Assembly (NCBI GenBank): GCA_937896205.1
Contig: CALBNA010000335.1
Span: 1 to 6,760 of the forward strand
Length of the DNA stretch: 6,760 nt
Source of the DNA: an uncultured Campylobacter sp.
GTDB lineage: Bacteria; Campylobacterota; Campylobacteria; Campylobacterales; Campylobacteraceae
Reading direction: 5' to 3'
Below are positions 1 to 6,676 of the stretch, piece by piece. The translations under genes and the position numbers were made by a program. The notes below the pieces were generated by a model. It ran no database searches. It was not told where the DNA came from and saw only the letters and a list, made by a program, of their open reading frames with translations. Within the stretch, counting starts at the first letter, position 1, and the number at the start of each line of letters is the position of its first letter.

Positions 1-3
1 TTG

Positions 4-32
4 ATTTGAAATTTGCTTGGTAAATTTCAAAT
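4..32. repeat. AT-rich inverted repeat (11-bp hairpin)
   Basis: The 11-bp arms at 4-14 and 22-32 are perfect reverse complements around a 7-base loop. The hairpin begins 11 bases past the TGA stop of the minus-strand gene at 44-823. It could end that transcript, but the stem holds very few G/C pairs and no T-run is visible before the window edge. Each arm contains the AAATTT hexamer that is abundant here, so a chance pairing of two common motifs is possible. The terminator role is weakly supported. Confidence 0.35.
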
Positions 33-43
33 GATTAGGCTTT

Positions 44-823
44 TCAACCGCCTTTTGCCTCTCTGCTACCTAAATAATATTCCTCTAATGGATAATTTAG
101 ATTCCCGCAGTTGTCTAGCTCAAAACCCTGTTTTATATCAAACGACGCCTTGTTTCTCTCCTGGTAATATTCTTTGATCTTTTCAGAAAAATTCATTCTA
201 TCAAATAAGTATTCGGAATGATTGCGTTGTATATAATTTTTATAAATTAAAACAAACTTATCTAACAATATATGAATATTTGGTCCTTTGTAAGCGCCGT
301 CTAGAATAATTATCGGTCTATCAAATCCAGCCTTCATATCTTTCAAATTTATTTTTAAATATTTCTTTGGATCGGTTTTCTTGGCCTTCAGTTTATTCAT
401 AAAAATCTCTTCAAACGTCTCATTATTATCATGATGCGTTTTTAATATTTCAAACCAATTCGATAAATTTATATTTTCTAATTCATAATATGCGATTTCA
501 TATATGCTGCGCCAGGAACTACCATAGGCATAAGTCCTATAATCATTGATCATTTGATCTAGTTTTAGCTCATAATCCAAATACTGCCCTATCGCTCTTT
601 TATATAGCTCCTCTTTGGGCAAAATTCTATCTTCTTTGAGGCAATAGCCCTGCTTGTATTTGTCGTAGTCGGAAAGGGAAACTATCACAAAGCCTCGCGA
701 GGTGGAATAATCGGGGATTATACGGATAAATGCGGCGCCAAGTATCGCCGTAAAAAGCACTACCAACCAAACTATCTTTTTAAGTTTGCTACCGAAGAGT
801 TTTTGTTTTAAATTTAAGTTCAA
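44..823 (-). CDS. hypothetical single-pass membrane or exported protein, 259 aa
   Basis: I do not recognise the family. The N-terminus is basic (lysines at about 6-16) and is followed by one hydrophobic stretch at about residues 17-36. This fits a signal anchor or uncleaved signal peptide that leaves the remaining 220 residues in the periplasm. That part is rich in Tyr, Lys, Glu and Asn, looks mostly helical and has no catalytic motif I can name. It holds only two cysteines (61 and 239), which could form a disulfide. The start is a TTG codon at 821-823. It is chosen because AAGG lies six bases upstream (830-833, minus strand) and a TATAAT box lies at 854-859; the nearest upstream ATG is in another frame and stops after nine codons. 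The gene is clearly more AT-rich (about 25-40% G+C in lines I counted) than the neighbouring 50% G+C genes, which suggests separate origin or weak constraint. A 171-bp gap and its own promoter set it apart from the upstream operon. Confidence 0.75.
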   Translation of the reverse strand: MNLNLKQKLFGSKLKKIVWLVVLFTAILGAAFIRIIPDYSTSRGFVIVSLSDYDKYKQGYCLKEDRILPKEELYKRAIGQYLDYELKLDQMINDYRTYAYGSSWRSIYEIAYYELENINLSNWFEILKTHHDNNETFEEIFMNKLKAKKTDPKKYLKINLKDMKAGFDRPIIILDGAYKGPNIHILLDKFVLIYKNYIQRNHSEYLFDRMNFSEKIKEYYQERNKASFDIKQGFELDNCGNLNYPLEEYYLGSREAKGG

Positions 824-829
824 AATTTG

Positions 830-833
830 CCTT
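830..833 (-). promoter_or_regulatory. ribosome binding site supporting the TTG start
   Basis: On the minus strand AAGG lies six bases before the TTG start at 821-823. No other start codon in this frame is near it, so this site decides the start of the 259-residue protein. Confidence 0.5.
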
Positions 834-853
834 GTTGTTTTATTTTCATTACG

Positions 854-882
854 ATTATATTGTGATTAAACTTAGGTGTTTA
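854..882 (-). promoter_or_regulatory. predicted sigma70-type promoter for the 44-823 gene
   Basis: A perfect TATAAT -10 box lies at 854-859 on the minus strand. The -35 region at the usual spacing (about 877-882, TAAACA) is a poor match, which is common in Campylobacter, where the -10 box dominates. Transcription would start near 847, giving a leader of about 24 bases that carries the AAGG site. This makes the 259-residue gene independently transcribed. Confidence 0.45.
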
Positions 883-945
883 TAAGCGGGTATCGCTGTT
901 TTAAAATTTAATCTTACAGGGGTCTTTTGCCGGAGCTTAGACGAT

Positions 946-980
946 AGGCAAATTTGACGACCTAGTCGCCAAATTTGCCT
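946..980 (-). terminator. 16-bp hairpin after the acyltransferase fusion gene; possible terminator without T-tract
   Basis: Arms 946-961 and 965-980 pair along their whole length around a 3-base loop. The one imperfect position (957/969) is an A-C mismatch in a plus-strand RNA but a G-U wobble in the minus-strand RNA, so the stem is best formed in the transcript of the minus-strand gene that ends at 995. It starts 14 bases past that gene's stop codon. No T-run follows on the minus strand, so it is not a classical intrinsic terminator. It may instead act as a 3'-end stabiliser or a weak or factor-dependent terminator. Confidence 0.55.
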
Positions 981-994
981 CTCATAGCATAAAT

Positions 995-3900
995 TTAAGC
1001 TTCCTCCGCCGCGCCTAAATTTCCCTCGCCAGCAACCAGCTGGGCCGCTAGCTTTTTGCTTGATTTAAAGTCCACCTTGCCCGTTCCTAGCACCGGTACG
1101 GCCTCGACTTTGTAAATCTTTGAAGGTTGCATGATAGACGGTATCGCAGAAGCTCTGATGCGCGCGGCCACATCCTCCTCGCTTATCTCGCCGCTAAAGA
1201 GCATAACGACTTGCTCGCCCTTTTTCTCGTCGGCGACGTTGGTGCAGACAAATGTCGCTTCATCGCCCAGCACGGCTGAAATTTGAGCCTCGAGCGCGCC
1301 TAAGCTGATCATCTCGCCGCCGATTTTGGCAAAGCGAGAGAGCCTATCGGTGATCGTTAGGAAGCCCGCCTCGTCCAAAAAGCCGATGTCGCCGCTGTTA
1401 TAGTAGCGCACGCCGTCTAGCTCGACGATCGCCTCTTTCGTTCGCTCCTCGTCCTCGTAGTAGCCCTTCATCACCTGATGGCCGCCGATTAGGATGAGGC
1501 CTGCCTGCCCGTTTTCTAGCTTTGCTAGGCTCGTTGGATCGCAGATTCTTATTATCGTGCCGGCCGTCGGTAGCCCCACGCTGCCCTCTTTTGAAAAAAC
1601 AAGCTCTTTAAAGAACTCGGGCTCTAACACGTTTGCAGTATTTACGCTGACAACTGGCGAGGTCTCGGTCGTGCCGTAGCCCTCGTAAATTTCGACGCCA
1701 AATTTCATCTTAAACTCGCGCTTAACGACTGCATTTAGCTTCTCTGCGCCCGCGATCGCGTAGCGGATCGTAGAAAACATCAGCGGATTTAGCTTTTTGT
1801 TTTTGGTATAGAGTCTAAAAAACGTCGACGTGCCAAACATTATCGTCGCGTGGTATTTGGCGACCATCTTGCCCACGGCAAAGGCGTCCGTGGGATCAGG
1901 CACGTGAGCCGAGGCGATACCCTCGCTAAGCGGGAAAAAGGTCGCCGCAGTAAGCCCAAACGAGTGAAATATCGGTAGCGACGCTAAGATCACGTCGTTG
2001 CCGTCCGTGTTTACGATCTCTGAAATTTGCTTGATGTTAGCCATTATATTTTTATGCGTTAGCACTATGCCCTTTGGCGTGCCCTCGCTACCGCTGCTAA
2101 AGAGTATCGTAGCATCGTCGTCGATGCGAACGTCGCGAAAATAAATAAGCTCAAGCAGCCAGCGCGGCATCAAAATCGCCTTTAGCATCGCGCAAATTTT
2201 ATCGGCCTTGCTTATGCCTTGCGCGACGTCTTCGAGATAGATGAGTCTGCCTTTTAGAGATTCTTCCAGCTCAAAGCTGCGAGCCTTTAGCTTGGCGATA
2301 AACTGGCGCGACGTGATTATGCTTCTTAACCCAGCCTTGTCCGCGCAGCCGATCAAATTTTGCTCGCTAAGCGTGTAGTTTAGATTTACGCTTATCTTGC
2401 CTCTGATAAATAGCATCAAATTTATAATGCTACCCATCACCGAGGAAGGAAGTATCACTCCGACGTTTCGCTCTTTTAAAAACGCGAATTTAAATTTGGA
2501 CAAAAATACTAGCACCGTCGCGATAACCTTGAGATTGTTTAGATCAGCGCCCGTGCTATCTACCATCGAGCGCTTAAACAAATCTGCTTTAGCGTGTTTT
2601 AGCCAGCTAAACTGCATAGGCTCTAGGGTTTTTAGATACTCAGCCCAGCTAAAAAACGACAGCTCGACCACTTTTTCGCGCACCTGCGGGGCTTTGGTCT
2701 CAGGCGCTAGAGGCGCGCCGAAACTCACCCTGATAGCGCGTTTGCCGTCTACTTTGCGGCTGATTTTTTGATAGTATTTTTGAGCGCGCGAGAAACTAGA
2801 TCCCCAAAGGCCGCGTAAATAAAACGGCACGATGACGGAGTTCGTATCGCTTGCGGCTATCTCGTAACCGTGCGCAAACTCGTCTATCTGGCCGTTATAG
2901 CTGATGTGACCCTCAGGAAACAGCGCCACCACGTCGCCCGCGTCTAGGCACTCGCGGATCTTTTCTAGCGCGCTTTTGCTCGCTCCTGCGCCAATGGGAA
3001 TCACGTCAAATAAATTTAACAGCCATTTTAGGTACCAAATTTCATAAAAGCTCTTGTGCATCGCAAATCTGATCGGGCGCGGAGAGGCCATCTGAAGCAC
3101 CGCCCAGTCTATCCAGCTCATGTGGTTGCCAAGTAGCAACACGCCGCCTTTTTGCGGGATATTTTCTACGCCGTCGACGTTGATCGTGTAGCCGATCCTA
3201 AAAAACGGCATGATAAGCAAACGCGCGAAAAGATGCGGTAGGTACTTTATCGTCGCCAGTGCGCAGATGAGTACGCAAAACGACGTAATGACGAAAATCT
3301 CTGGCGTACTAACGGCAAATATACTAAACGCCATCGCAAGCAGCAAAAACGCCGCCATAAAGATGTTTTGGATAAAGTTACTGCCCGCTAGCGTGCGGCC
3401 CATCTGCTCTTCGGAGGTAAAAAACTGGATATTTGCGTTTAGCGGCACGATGAAAATGCCGCCGCTAAAACCGAACAAAAACGACGCCAGCGTCATAAAC
3501 GCAGCACTTGAGCCCTGCGCGAACATAAGTAGCGAAACAAAAAGCCCAAGCGCCCCAAAAGGCACGATGCCCATCTCGATGTGATTTTTCGAGTAACTGC
3601 CCGCTAGCGCTGAGCCCACGACTAGACCAATGGTGCTAACGGCTAAAATCGCCTGCACGATCATGACGTTGTTATCCGCGCTCATAGCCTTGTAGTGAGC
3701 GGGGAAAACGGCGATAACCAGCTGCGCCACCGCCCAAAAAACAGAAAGCCCCAGCGTACATAAAAAGGCGTTTTTGTTGTTAAAGATGTGTCTGGTATTT
3801 TCTTTTAGGTAGCCTAGCTTAAAGTACTTTTTCGCGTCAAATTTAAGTCCAGCGTCAGTCGCCTCGAAAAACGGAATCTTAAACGTAAAAATCGTCTCGG

Positions 3901-4477
3901 CAACAGAGCAAACAAAAAGTATCGCTCCGATAAACCAGACTGATTTTATCATCTCGCCAGCATCCATACTCTGCGCCGCATACATCTCAAAAATCGCCGA
4001 GAAAACAAACGAACCAAGCAAAATCGCCACGATAGTAAAGGCTTGCACGATACCGTTTGCCGCGCCCAGCTTCTCGCCGCCTACGATTTTTTTAATCAGG
4101 CCGTATTTAGCGGGGCTATAGATCGCGCTTTGCACCGCTAGCAGCAGCGTCGTGCCAAACGCCACGTAAAACCAGCCGCAAAGGTAGCTCACGGTTATAA
4201 AAAGCGTGAGTAAAATTTCGCTCGCCGCCGCGTATCTCGTGATGCGCGTTCGCGAAAATTTGTCGTTTAAAAAGCCCGAAACGCTAAAAAGCATGATGTA
4301 TGGAAGCAAGATTAGCAAATTTACGAGCGAGGTCAGGATGATCTGTAAATTTTCATCCTCGATGCTCTTAAAAAGTATGTTTTGGATCGTGATCTTGTGG
4401 CCAAGATCGACGACCGCGTTGATAAACATAACGACCAAAAAGGGCAAAAAGCCCCTAACCGAAAAAACGCCTTTCAT
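995..4477 (-). CDS. aas: LplT-like MFS flippase / PlsC acyltransferase / acyl-ACP synthetase fusion (Aas-type phospholipid repair protein), 1160 aa
   Basis: Three modules are visible. Residues 1 to about 415 form a multi-pass MFS transporter like LplT, with an MFS loop signature (GFLNDKFSRTR, 68-78). Residues about 420-610 are a PlsC-type acyltransferase with the H-x4-D motif (His452, Asp457) and FPEG (520-523). Residues about 640-1145 are an AMP-forming acyl-ACP/acyl-CoA synthetase: P-loop SSGSEGTPKG (794-803), YGTTET (934-939), GD at 1029-1030, DR at 1044-1045 and a C-terminal GTGK with Lys1134 as the likely catalytic lysine. All key residues are present, so the protein looks intact. In E. 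coli LplT and Aas are separate: LplT flips lysophospholipids inward and Aas activates a fatty acid on ACP and re-acylates them. Here one inner-membrane polypeptide should do all three steps, and such fusions are known in other bacteria. The start has AAGGAG five bases upstream (4483-4488). The ATG overlaps the regulator's stop as ATGA, implying translational coupling. The symbol follows the Aas half; the exact lipid substrate is inferred. Confidence 0.93.
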   Translation of the reverse strand: MKGVFSVRGFLPFLVVMFINAVVDLGHKITIQNILFKSIEDENLQIILTSLVNLLILLPYIMLFSVSGFLNDKFSRTRITRYAAASEILLTLFITVSYLCGWFYVAFGTTLLLAVQSAIYSPAKYGLIKKIVGGEKLGAANGIVQAFTIVAILLGSFVFSAIFEMYAAQSMDAGEMIKSVWFIGAILFVCSVAETIFTFKIPFFEATDAGLKFDAKKYFKLGYLKENTRHIFNNKNAFLCTLGLSVFWAVAQLVIAVFPAHYKAMSADNNVMIVQAILAVSTIGLVVGSALAGSYSKNHIEMGIVPFGALGLFVSLLMFAQGSSAAFMTLASFLFGFSGGIFIVPLNANIQFFTSEEQMGRTLAGSNFIQNIFMAAFLLLAMAFSIFAVSTPEIFVITSFCVLICALATIKYLPHLFARLLIMPFFRIGYTINVDGVENIPQKGGVLLLGNHMSWIDWAVLQMASPRPIRFAMHKSFYEIWYLKWLLNLFDVIPIGAGASKSALEKIRECLDAGDVVALFPEGHISYNGQIDEFAHGYEIAASDTNSVIVPFYLRGLWGSSFSRAQKYYQKISRKVDGKRAIRVSFGAPLAPETKAPQVREKVVELSFFSWAEYLKTLEPMQFSWLKHAKADLFKRSMVDSTGADLNNLKVIATVLVFLSKFKFAFLKERNVGVILPSSVMGSIINLMLFIRGKISVNLNYTLSEQNLIGCADKAGLRSIITSRQFIAKLKARSFELEESLKGRLIYLEDVAQGISKADKICAMLKAILMPRWLLELIYFRDVRIDDDATILFSSGSEGTPKGIVLTHKNIMANIKQISEIVNTDGNDVILASLPIFHSFGLTAATFFPLSEGIASAHVPDPTDAFAVGKMVAKYHATIMFGTSTFFRLYTKNKKLNPLMFSTIRYAIAGAEKLNAVVKREFKMKFGVEIYEGYGTTETSPVVSVNTANVLEPEFFKELVFSKEGSVGLPTAGTIIRICDPTSLAKLENGQAGLILIGGHQVMKGYYEDEERTKEAIVELDGVRYYNSGDIGFLDEAGFLTITDRLSRFAKIGGEMISLGALEAQISAVLGDEATFVCTNVADEKKGEQVVMLFSGEISEEDVAARIRASAIPSIMQPSKIYKVEAVPVLGTGKVDFKSSKKLAAQLVAGEGNLGAAEEA

Positions 4478-5124
4478 TTGTTCTCCTTTTTGTAGGCATC
4501 GAAGGTGTGAAAATTTAAGATATAAGGTTTTAGGATCAAGATGTTGTCAAAAACAAGCTTTAAAGCCGCGTTTTTATCCTTTGCTTTCGCGTAAATTTCG
4601 CGCGCGCACTCGGCTTCGATTTTGGCCGTTTGCTTGGCTAAATTTATGTAGGTCTGTAAAATTTCCCGCCCGCGCTCGCTATTTTGGGTCTCTAGCACGA
4701 TTTGCAGGATCTCGACCTCTTTTTGCGTTAGCTTGCCGCCTCGCATAAAGATAAATCCGTCCTCGATAAATTTATCTAGCTCAGCCTCCGTGATACCCAG
4801 CCTCTCGCACGCCTGCTCGGCGCTTAGCGTCTGGGCGAAATTTGACCCCATAAAGGTATCTAGCGAATCAAAAAGCGCCTCGTAGCAGCGCTTAAAACTA
4901 AAGCCCTTTTGCTGCGTGAGCGCCTTGACCTCTTTTAGGCTTAGGTGGAAGTTGCTCTGGACGTATTTGATGAAATTTAGCATCAAAAGCGTGTCCTCGC
5001 CGTACTGATGGACGTTATCTTTTACCTTCACGGGCTCTGGCAAAAGCCCTTCCTTGACGTAAAAGAGTATCGTTGATTTGGGCGTTTGCGATATTTCGCA
5101 AAGCTCGCTCATCTTGTAGCTCAT
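4474..5124 (-). CDS. MerR-like transcriptional regulator with two HTH segments, 216 aa
   Basis: Residues about 3-70 match the MerR winged helix-turn-helix: a first helix MSELCEIS, a recognition helix region ending in ILFYVKEGLLPEP (19-31), a wing containing HQYGEDTL, and a following helix with SLKEVKAL. A second segment at about 99-145 repeats the pattern (SAEQACERLGITEAELDKFI, then EDGFI and LTQKEVEIL), so it may be a second, degenerate MerR-type domain. The rest (about 146-216) is helical and probably serves dimerisation or effector binding. No cysteine or histidine cluster suggests a metal sensor. The start is ATG at 5122-5124, with AAAGGA five bases upstream (5130-5135); the in-frame Met5 has no better site. 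The gene is first in an operon with the phospholipid-repair fusion and overlaps it by four bases. It is therefore probably a local regulator of that operon; the inducer, perhaps a lipid or fatty-acid signal, is inference. Confidence 0.85.
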   Translation of the reverse strand: MSYKMSELCEISQTPKSTILFYVKEGLLPEPVKVKDNVHQYGEDTLLMLNFIKYVQSNFHLSLKEVKALTQQKGFSFKRCYEALFDSLDTFMGSNFAQTLSAEQACERLGITEAELDKFIEDGFIFMRGGKLTQKEVEILQIVLETQNSERGREILQTYINLAKQTAKIEAECAREIYAKAKDKNAALKLVFDNILILKPYILNFHTFDAYKKENK

Positions 5125-5176
5125 CTCTTTCCTTTCGTTAAATTTGACGAAATCTTACGCAAATTTAGCTTAGAAA

Positions 5177-5205
5177 ATCATAAAGCGTAAAGCACCACTT
5201 GACAC
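5177..5205 (-). promoter_or_regulatory. predicted promoter of the regulator-aas operon
   Basis: On the minus strand there is a TATGAT -10 box (5177-5182) and a GTGTCA -35 box (5200-5205; four of six consensus bases), with a 17-bp spacer. Transcription would start near 5170, leaving a leader of about 46 bases before the regulator ATG. Its -35 overlaps the -35 of the divergent promoter. A second weaker candidate is TAAGAT at 5152-5157. Confidence 0.45.
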
Positions 5206-5227
5206 TTTTTAAAATTTAGGCTATGAT
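5199..5227 (+). promoter_or_regulatory. near-consensus sigma70 promoter for the amidohydrolase gene
   Basis: TTGACA (5199-5204) and TATGAT (5222-5227) are separated by exactly 17 bp, which is close to the sigma70 consensus. Transcription should start near 5234, about 21 bases before the ATG at 5255. A near-optimal 17-bp spacer differs from the 19-20 bp spacers that classical MerR activators act on. If the neighbouring regulator acts here, repression is therefore more likely than MerR-type activation by DNA distortion. Confidence 0.7.
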
Positions 5228-5243
5228 TTCGCCAAATTTTAAA

Positions 5244-5249
5244 AAGGAG
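5244..5249 (+). promoter_or_regulatory. strong ribosome binding site that sets the amidohydrolase start at 5255
   Basis: AAGGAG lies five bases before the ATG at 5255. The alternative start at Met146 (5690-5692), directly before the catalytic domain, has no such site. With the promoter just upstream, this supports translation of the long N-terminal extension. Confidence 0.75.
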
Positions 5250-5254
5250 AAACG

Positions 5255-6676
5255 ATGTTTCGAGATGGTTTTTATAGCGCAGTCGAGGGTTTGGATGCTT
5301 TTGGTTTTAGCTCAAATTTGAGAGGCGGAAAAACGGCGACAAATTTGACGCCAAGCTCGGCTCGCGCAAGCGCCGCAAGCTTTGGCTTAGTAGCTCGTAA
5401 AACGGAGACAAATTTAACTCGCACAAATTTAGCAAACTTCGCCGTGCCGTCAAAACAGAACGCGCGGATAAATTTGAGCTCAAATTTGAGAACTAGCGAA
5501 ACAGCTACGTCAAAAACGTTCGGGTCACACCAAAACGCGGCGGATCAAATTTACGCCAAAGATAAATTTGCCAAAGCGAGCGTAAATTTGACGACAAACG
5601 AAGCAAATTTAAGCGGATTTTCATCGGGCAAATTTAACGAAATCGCCGTGCGGGAGAGCGAACTTAGCGGCTTGCAAAACGCAAATTTAATGCAGATAAA
5701 AACCGTCGATATCCACTCGCATTTACTTAGCGCGGACGTAAAATTCGACCGATTTTACGACAAACTAGCACTTGCGTTTTTTGCCAAAAAATTCGACATA
5801 AACAGGAGCGAGCTTATAAAAAACGGTTTTGAAGGCTACAAAAGCAACTTCGCGCGGCTGATCAAAAGCTCAAATTTCGTCCAAAAGTCCGTGGTTTTCG
5901 GCGTCGATGCGAAATTTGACGAGAGCGGAAACCTCGTACACAAGGACAAAACCGTCTGCGCCTCAAACGAAGATGTTTTTGCATTTTACGAGCAAAATCC
6001 AAACGAGGTCGTGCCGTTTTTTAGCGTAAATCCAAACCGCAAAGACGCGCTAAATTTGATCGAAAAGTACCACAAAATGGGATTTAAGGGTGGCAAGCTG
6101 CTGCACTCGTACTGGGAGACGGATCTAAACGACAAGCGATATGAGCCATATTTTAGGCTGCTTAGCGAGCTTGGGCTGCCGCTGATGATCCACGTGGGCG
6201 ACGAAAACTCGCTCGCGTCAAACAAGGCGCTTGAGAGCATCGAGCAGCTAAAATCCCCGCTAAATCTGGGCTGCCGCATCGTCTGCGCTCACATGGGCGC
6301 CTCGAGCGACGGCGTTTTGTCCATGTTTTCGCGCGATCCGGAGAAACTGGGCGCCAACTACTTCACGCTACTTCGTTGGCTGCGCGAATTTGACGGGCTT
6401 TATGCCGACGTTTCGGCGCTGCTTTGCATAAACAAGGCCCGCATACTGCCGCATCTAAAAACCCAAACGCAAATCCACGACAAAATCCTTTTTGGTACCG
6501 ATTTTCCCGTGCCTTTTAGCGTGATTTTAAGTAGCTACGACCTGCCGTTTTGCAAGCGTCTCACGCTAAATCGCATCCAAAATCCGCTCGATCGCTACGT
6601 GCGCGCGATGAGTTTGTATTTTGGCGAGGATTCGCCGATTTTTAGTAACTATAAAAAGATTTTGGGGGAGATTTGA
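5255..6676 (+). CDS. amidohydrolase family protein (Amidohydro_2 type) with a low-complexity N-terminal extension, 473 aa
   Basis: The catalytic part runs from about residue 147 to 473 and is the usual length for a metal-dependent Amidohydro_2 TIM-barrel hydrolase (ACMSD-like group). It shows DIHSHL with the H-x-H pair (His154, His156), GFKGGKL (276-282), IHVG (His313), AHMG (His346) and FGTDFPVP with the catalytic Asp416. All expected metal and catalytic positions are present, so a soluble cytoplasmic hydrolase or decarboxylase is likely; the substrate is unknown. Residues 1-145 are different: rich in Asn, Ser, Thr and Ala, with nine Asn-Leu dipeptides, no signal peptide and no recognisable fold, and probably disordered. 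They are encoded by DNA packed with AAATTT. The start at 5255 is supported by AAGGAG and a near-consensus promoter. Annotators might trim the protein to Met146 (5690), but that codon lacks a ribosome site. The gene is divergent from the MerR-like regulator and may share its control. Confidence 0.85.
   Translation: MFRDGFYSAVEGLDAFGFSSNLRGGKTATNLTPSSARASAASFGLVARKTETNLTRTNLANFAVPSKQNARINLSSNLRTSETATSKTFGSHQNAADQIYAKDKFAKASVNLTTNEANLSGFSSGKFNEIAVRESELSGLQNANLMQIKTVDIHSHLLSADVKFDRFYDKLALAFFAKKFDINRSELIKNGFEGYKSNFARLIKSSNFVQKSVVFGVDAKFDESGNLVHKDKTVCASNEDVFAFYEQNPNEVVPFFSVNPNRKDALNLIEKYHKMGFKGGKLLHSYWETDLNDKRYEPYFRLLSELGLPLMIHVGDENSLASNKALESIEQLKSPLNLGCRIVCAHMGASSDGVLSMFSRDPEKLGANYFTLLRWLREFDGLYADVSALLCINKARILPHLKTQTQIHDKILFGTDFPVPFSVILSSYDLPFCKRLTLNRIQNPLDRYVRAMSLYFGEDSPIFSNYKKILGEI
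5314..5688. repeat. cluster of 12 AAATTT hexamers inside the amidohydrolase N-terminal coding region
   Basis: By eye, AAATTT occurs at 5314, 5341, 5410, 5425, 5470, 5482, 5547, 5564, 5584, 5605, 5630 and 5683, about one per 31 bases. Nine of the twelve sit in the same codon phase, reading AAT-TTG, AAT-TTA or equivalent (Asn-Leu). The remaining 984 bases of the gene hold only three. Flanking bases are often C or T before, and G or A after. Confidence 0.8.

Larger units (their letters stand above)
5175..5229. repeat. inverted repeat joining the two -10 boxes, and candidate operator repeats
   Basis: AAATCATA (5175-5182) and TATGATTT (5222-5229) are perfect 8-bp reverse complements, centred on position 5202 in the shared -35 region. 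Between them lie short direct repeats with a 7-base period: TAAAGC at 5181-5186 and 5188-5193, and CACTT at 5196-5200 and 5203-5207. These are candidate contact sites for the adjacent MerR-like regulator. Part of the symmetry simply reflects two similar -10 boxes. Confidence 0.4.

Noticed and set aside
1494..4748. Plus-strand open frames at 1494-1679, 2397-2771, 3210-3584 and 4206-4748
   Set aside because: They lie opposite the fusion and regulator genes, whose frames carry complete domain motifs. The shadow frames have no ribosome sites I could see and no recognisable protein features.
5255..5320. Signal peptide on the amidohydrolase
   Set aside because: The first 20 residues contain charged residues and no continuous hydrophobic core, so export is not supported.
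5314..5688. CRISPR array or regular tandem repeat in the AAATTT cluster
   Set aside because: Spacing between copies is irregular (12 to 69 bases) and only 6-8 bases are shared, so there is no repeat-spacer structure.
5986..6279. Minus-strand open frame of 97 codons inside the amidohydrolase
   Set aside because: It is antisense to the conserved catalytic region with IHVG and neighbouring motifs, and its translation is Ser/Phe-rich without any known pattern.
5690..6676. Amidohydrolase start at Met146
   Set aside because: It fits the domain boundary but has no Shine-Dalgarno site, whereas 5255 has AAGGAG and a near-consensus promoter. It is kept as the alternative to test.
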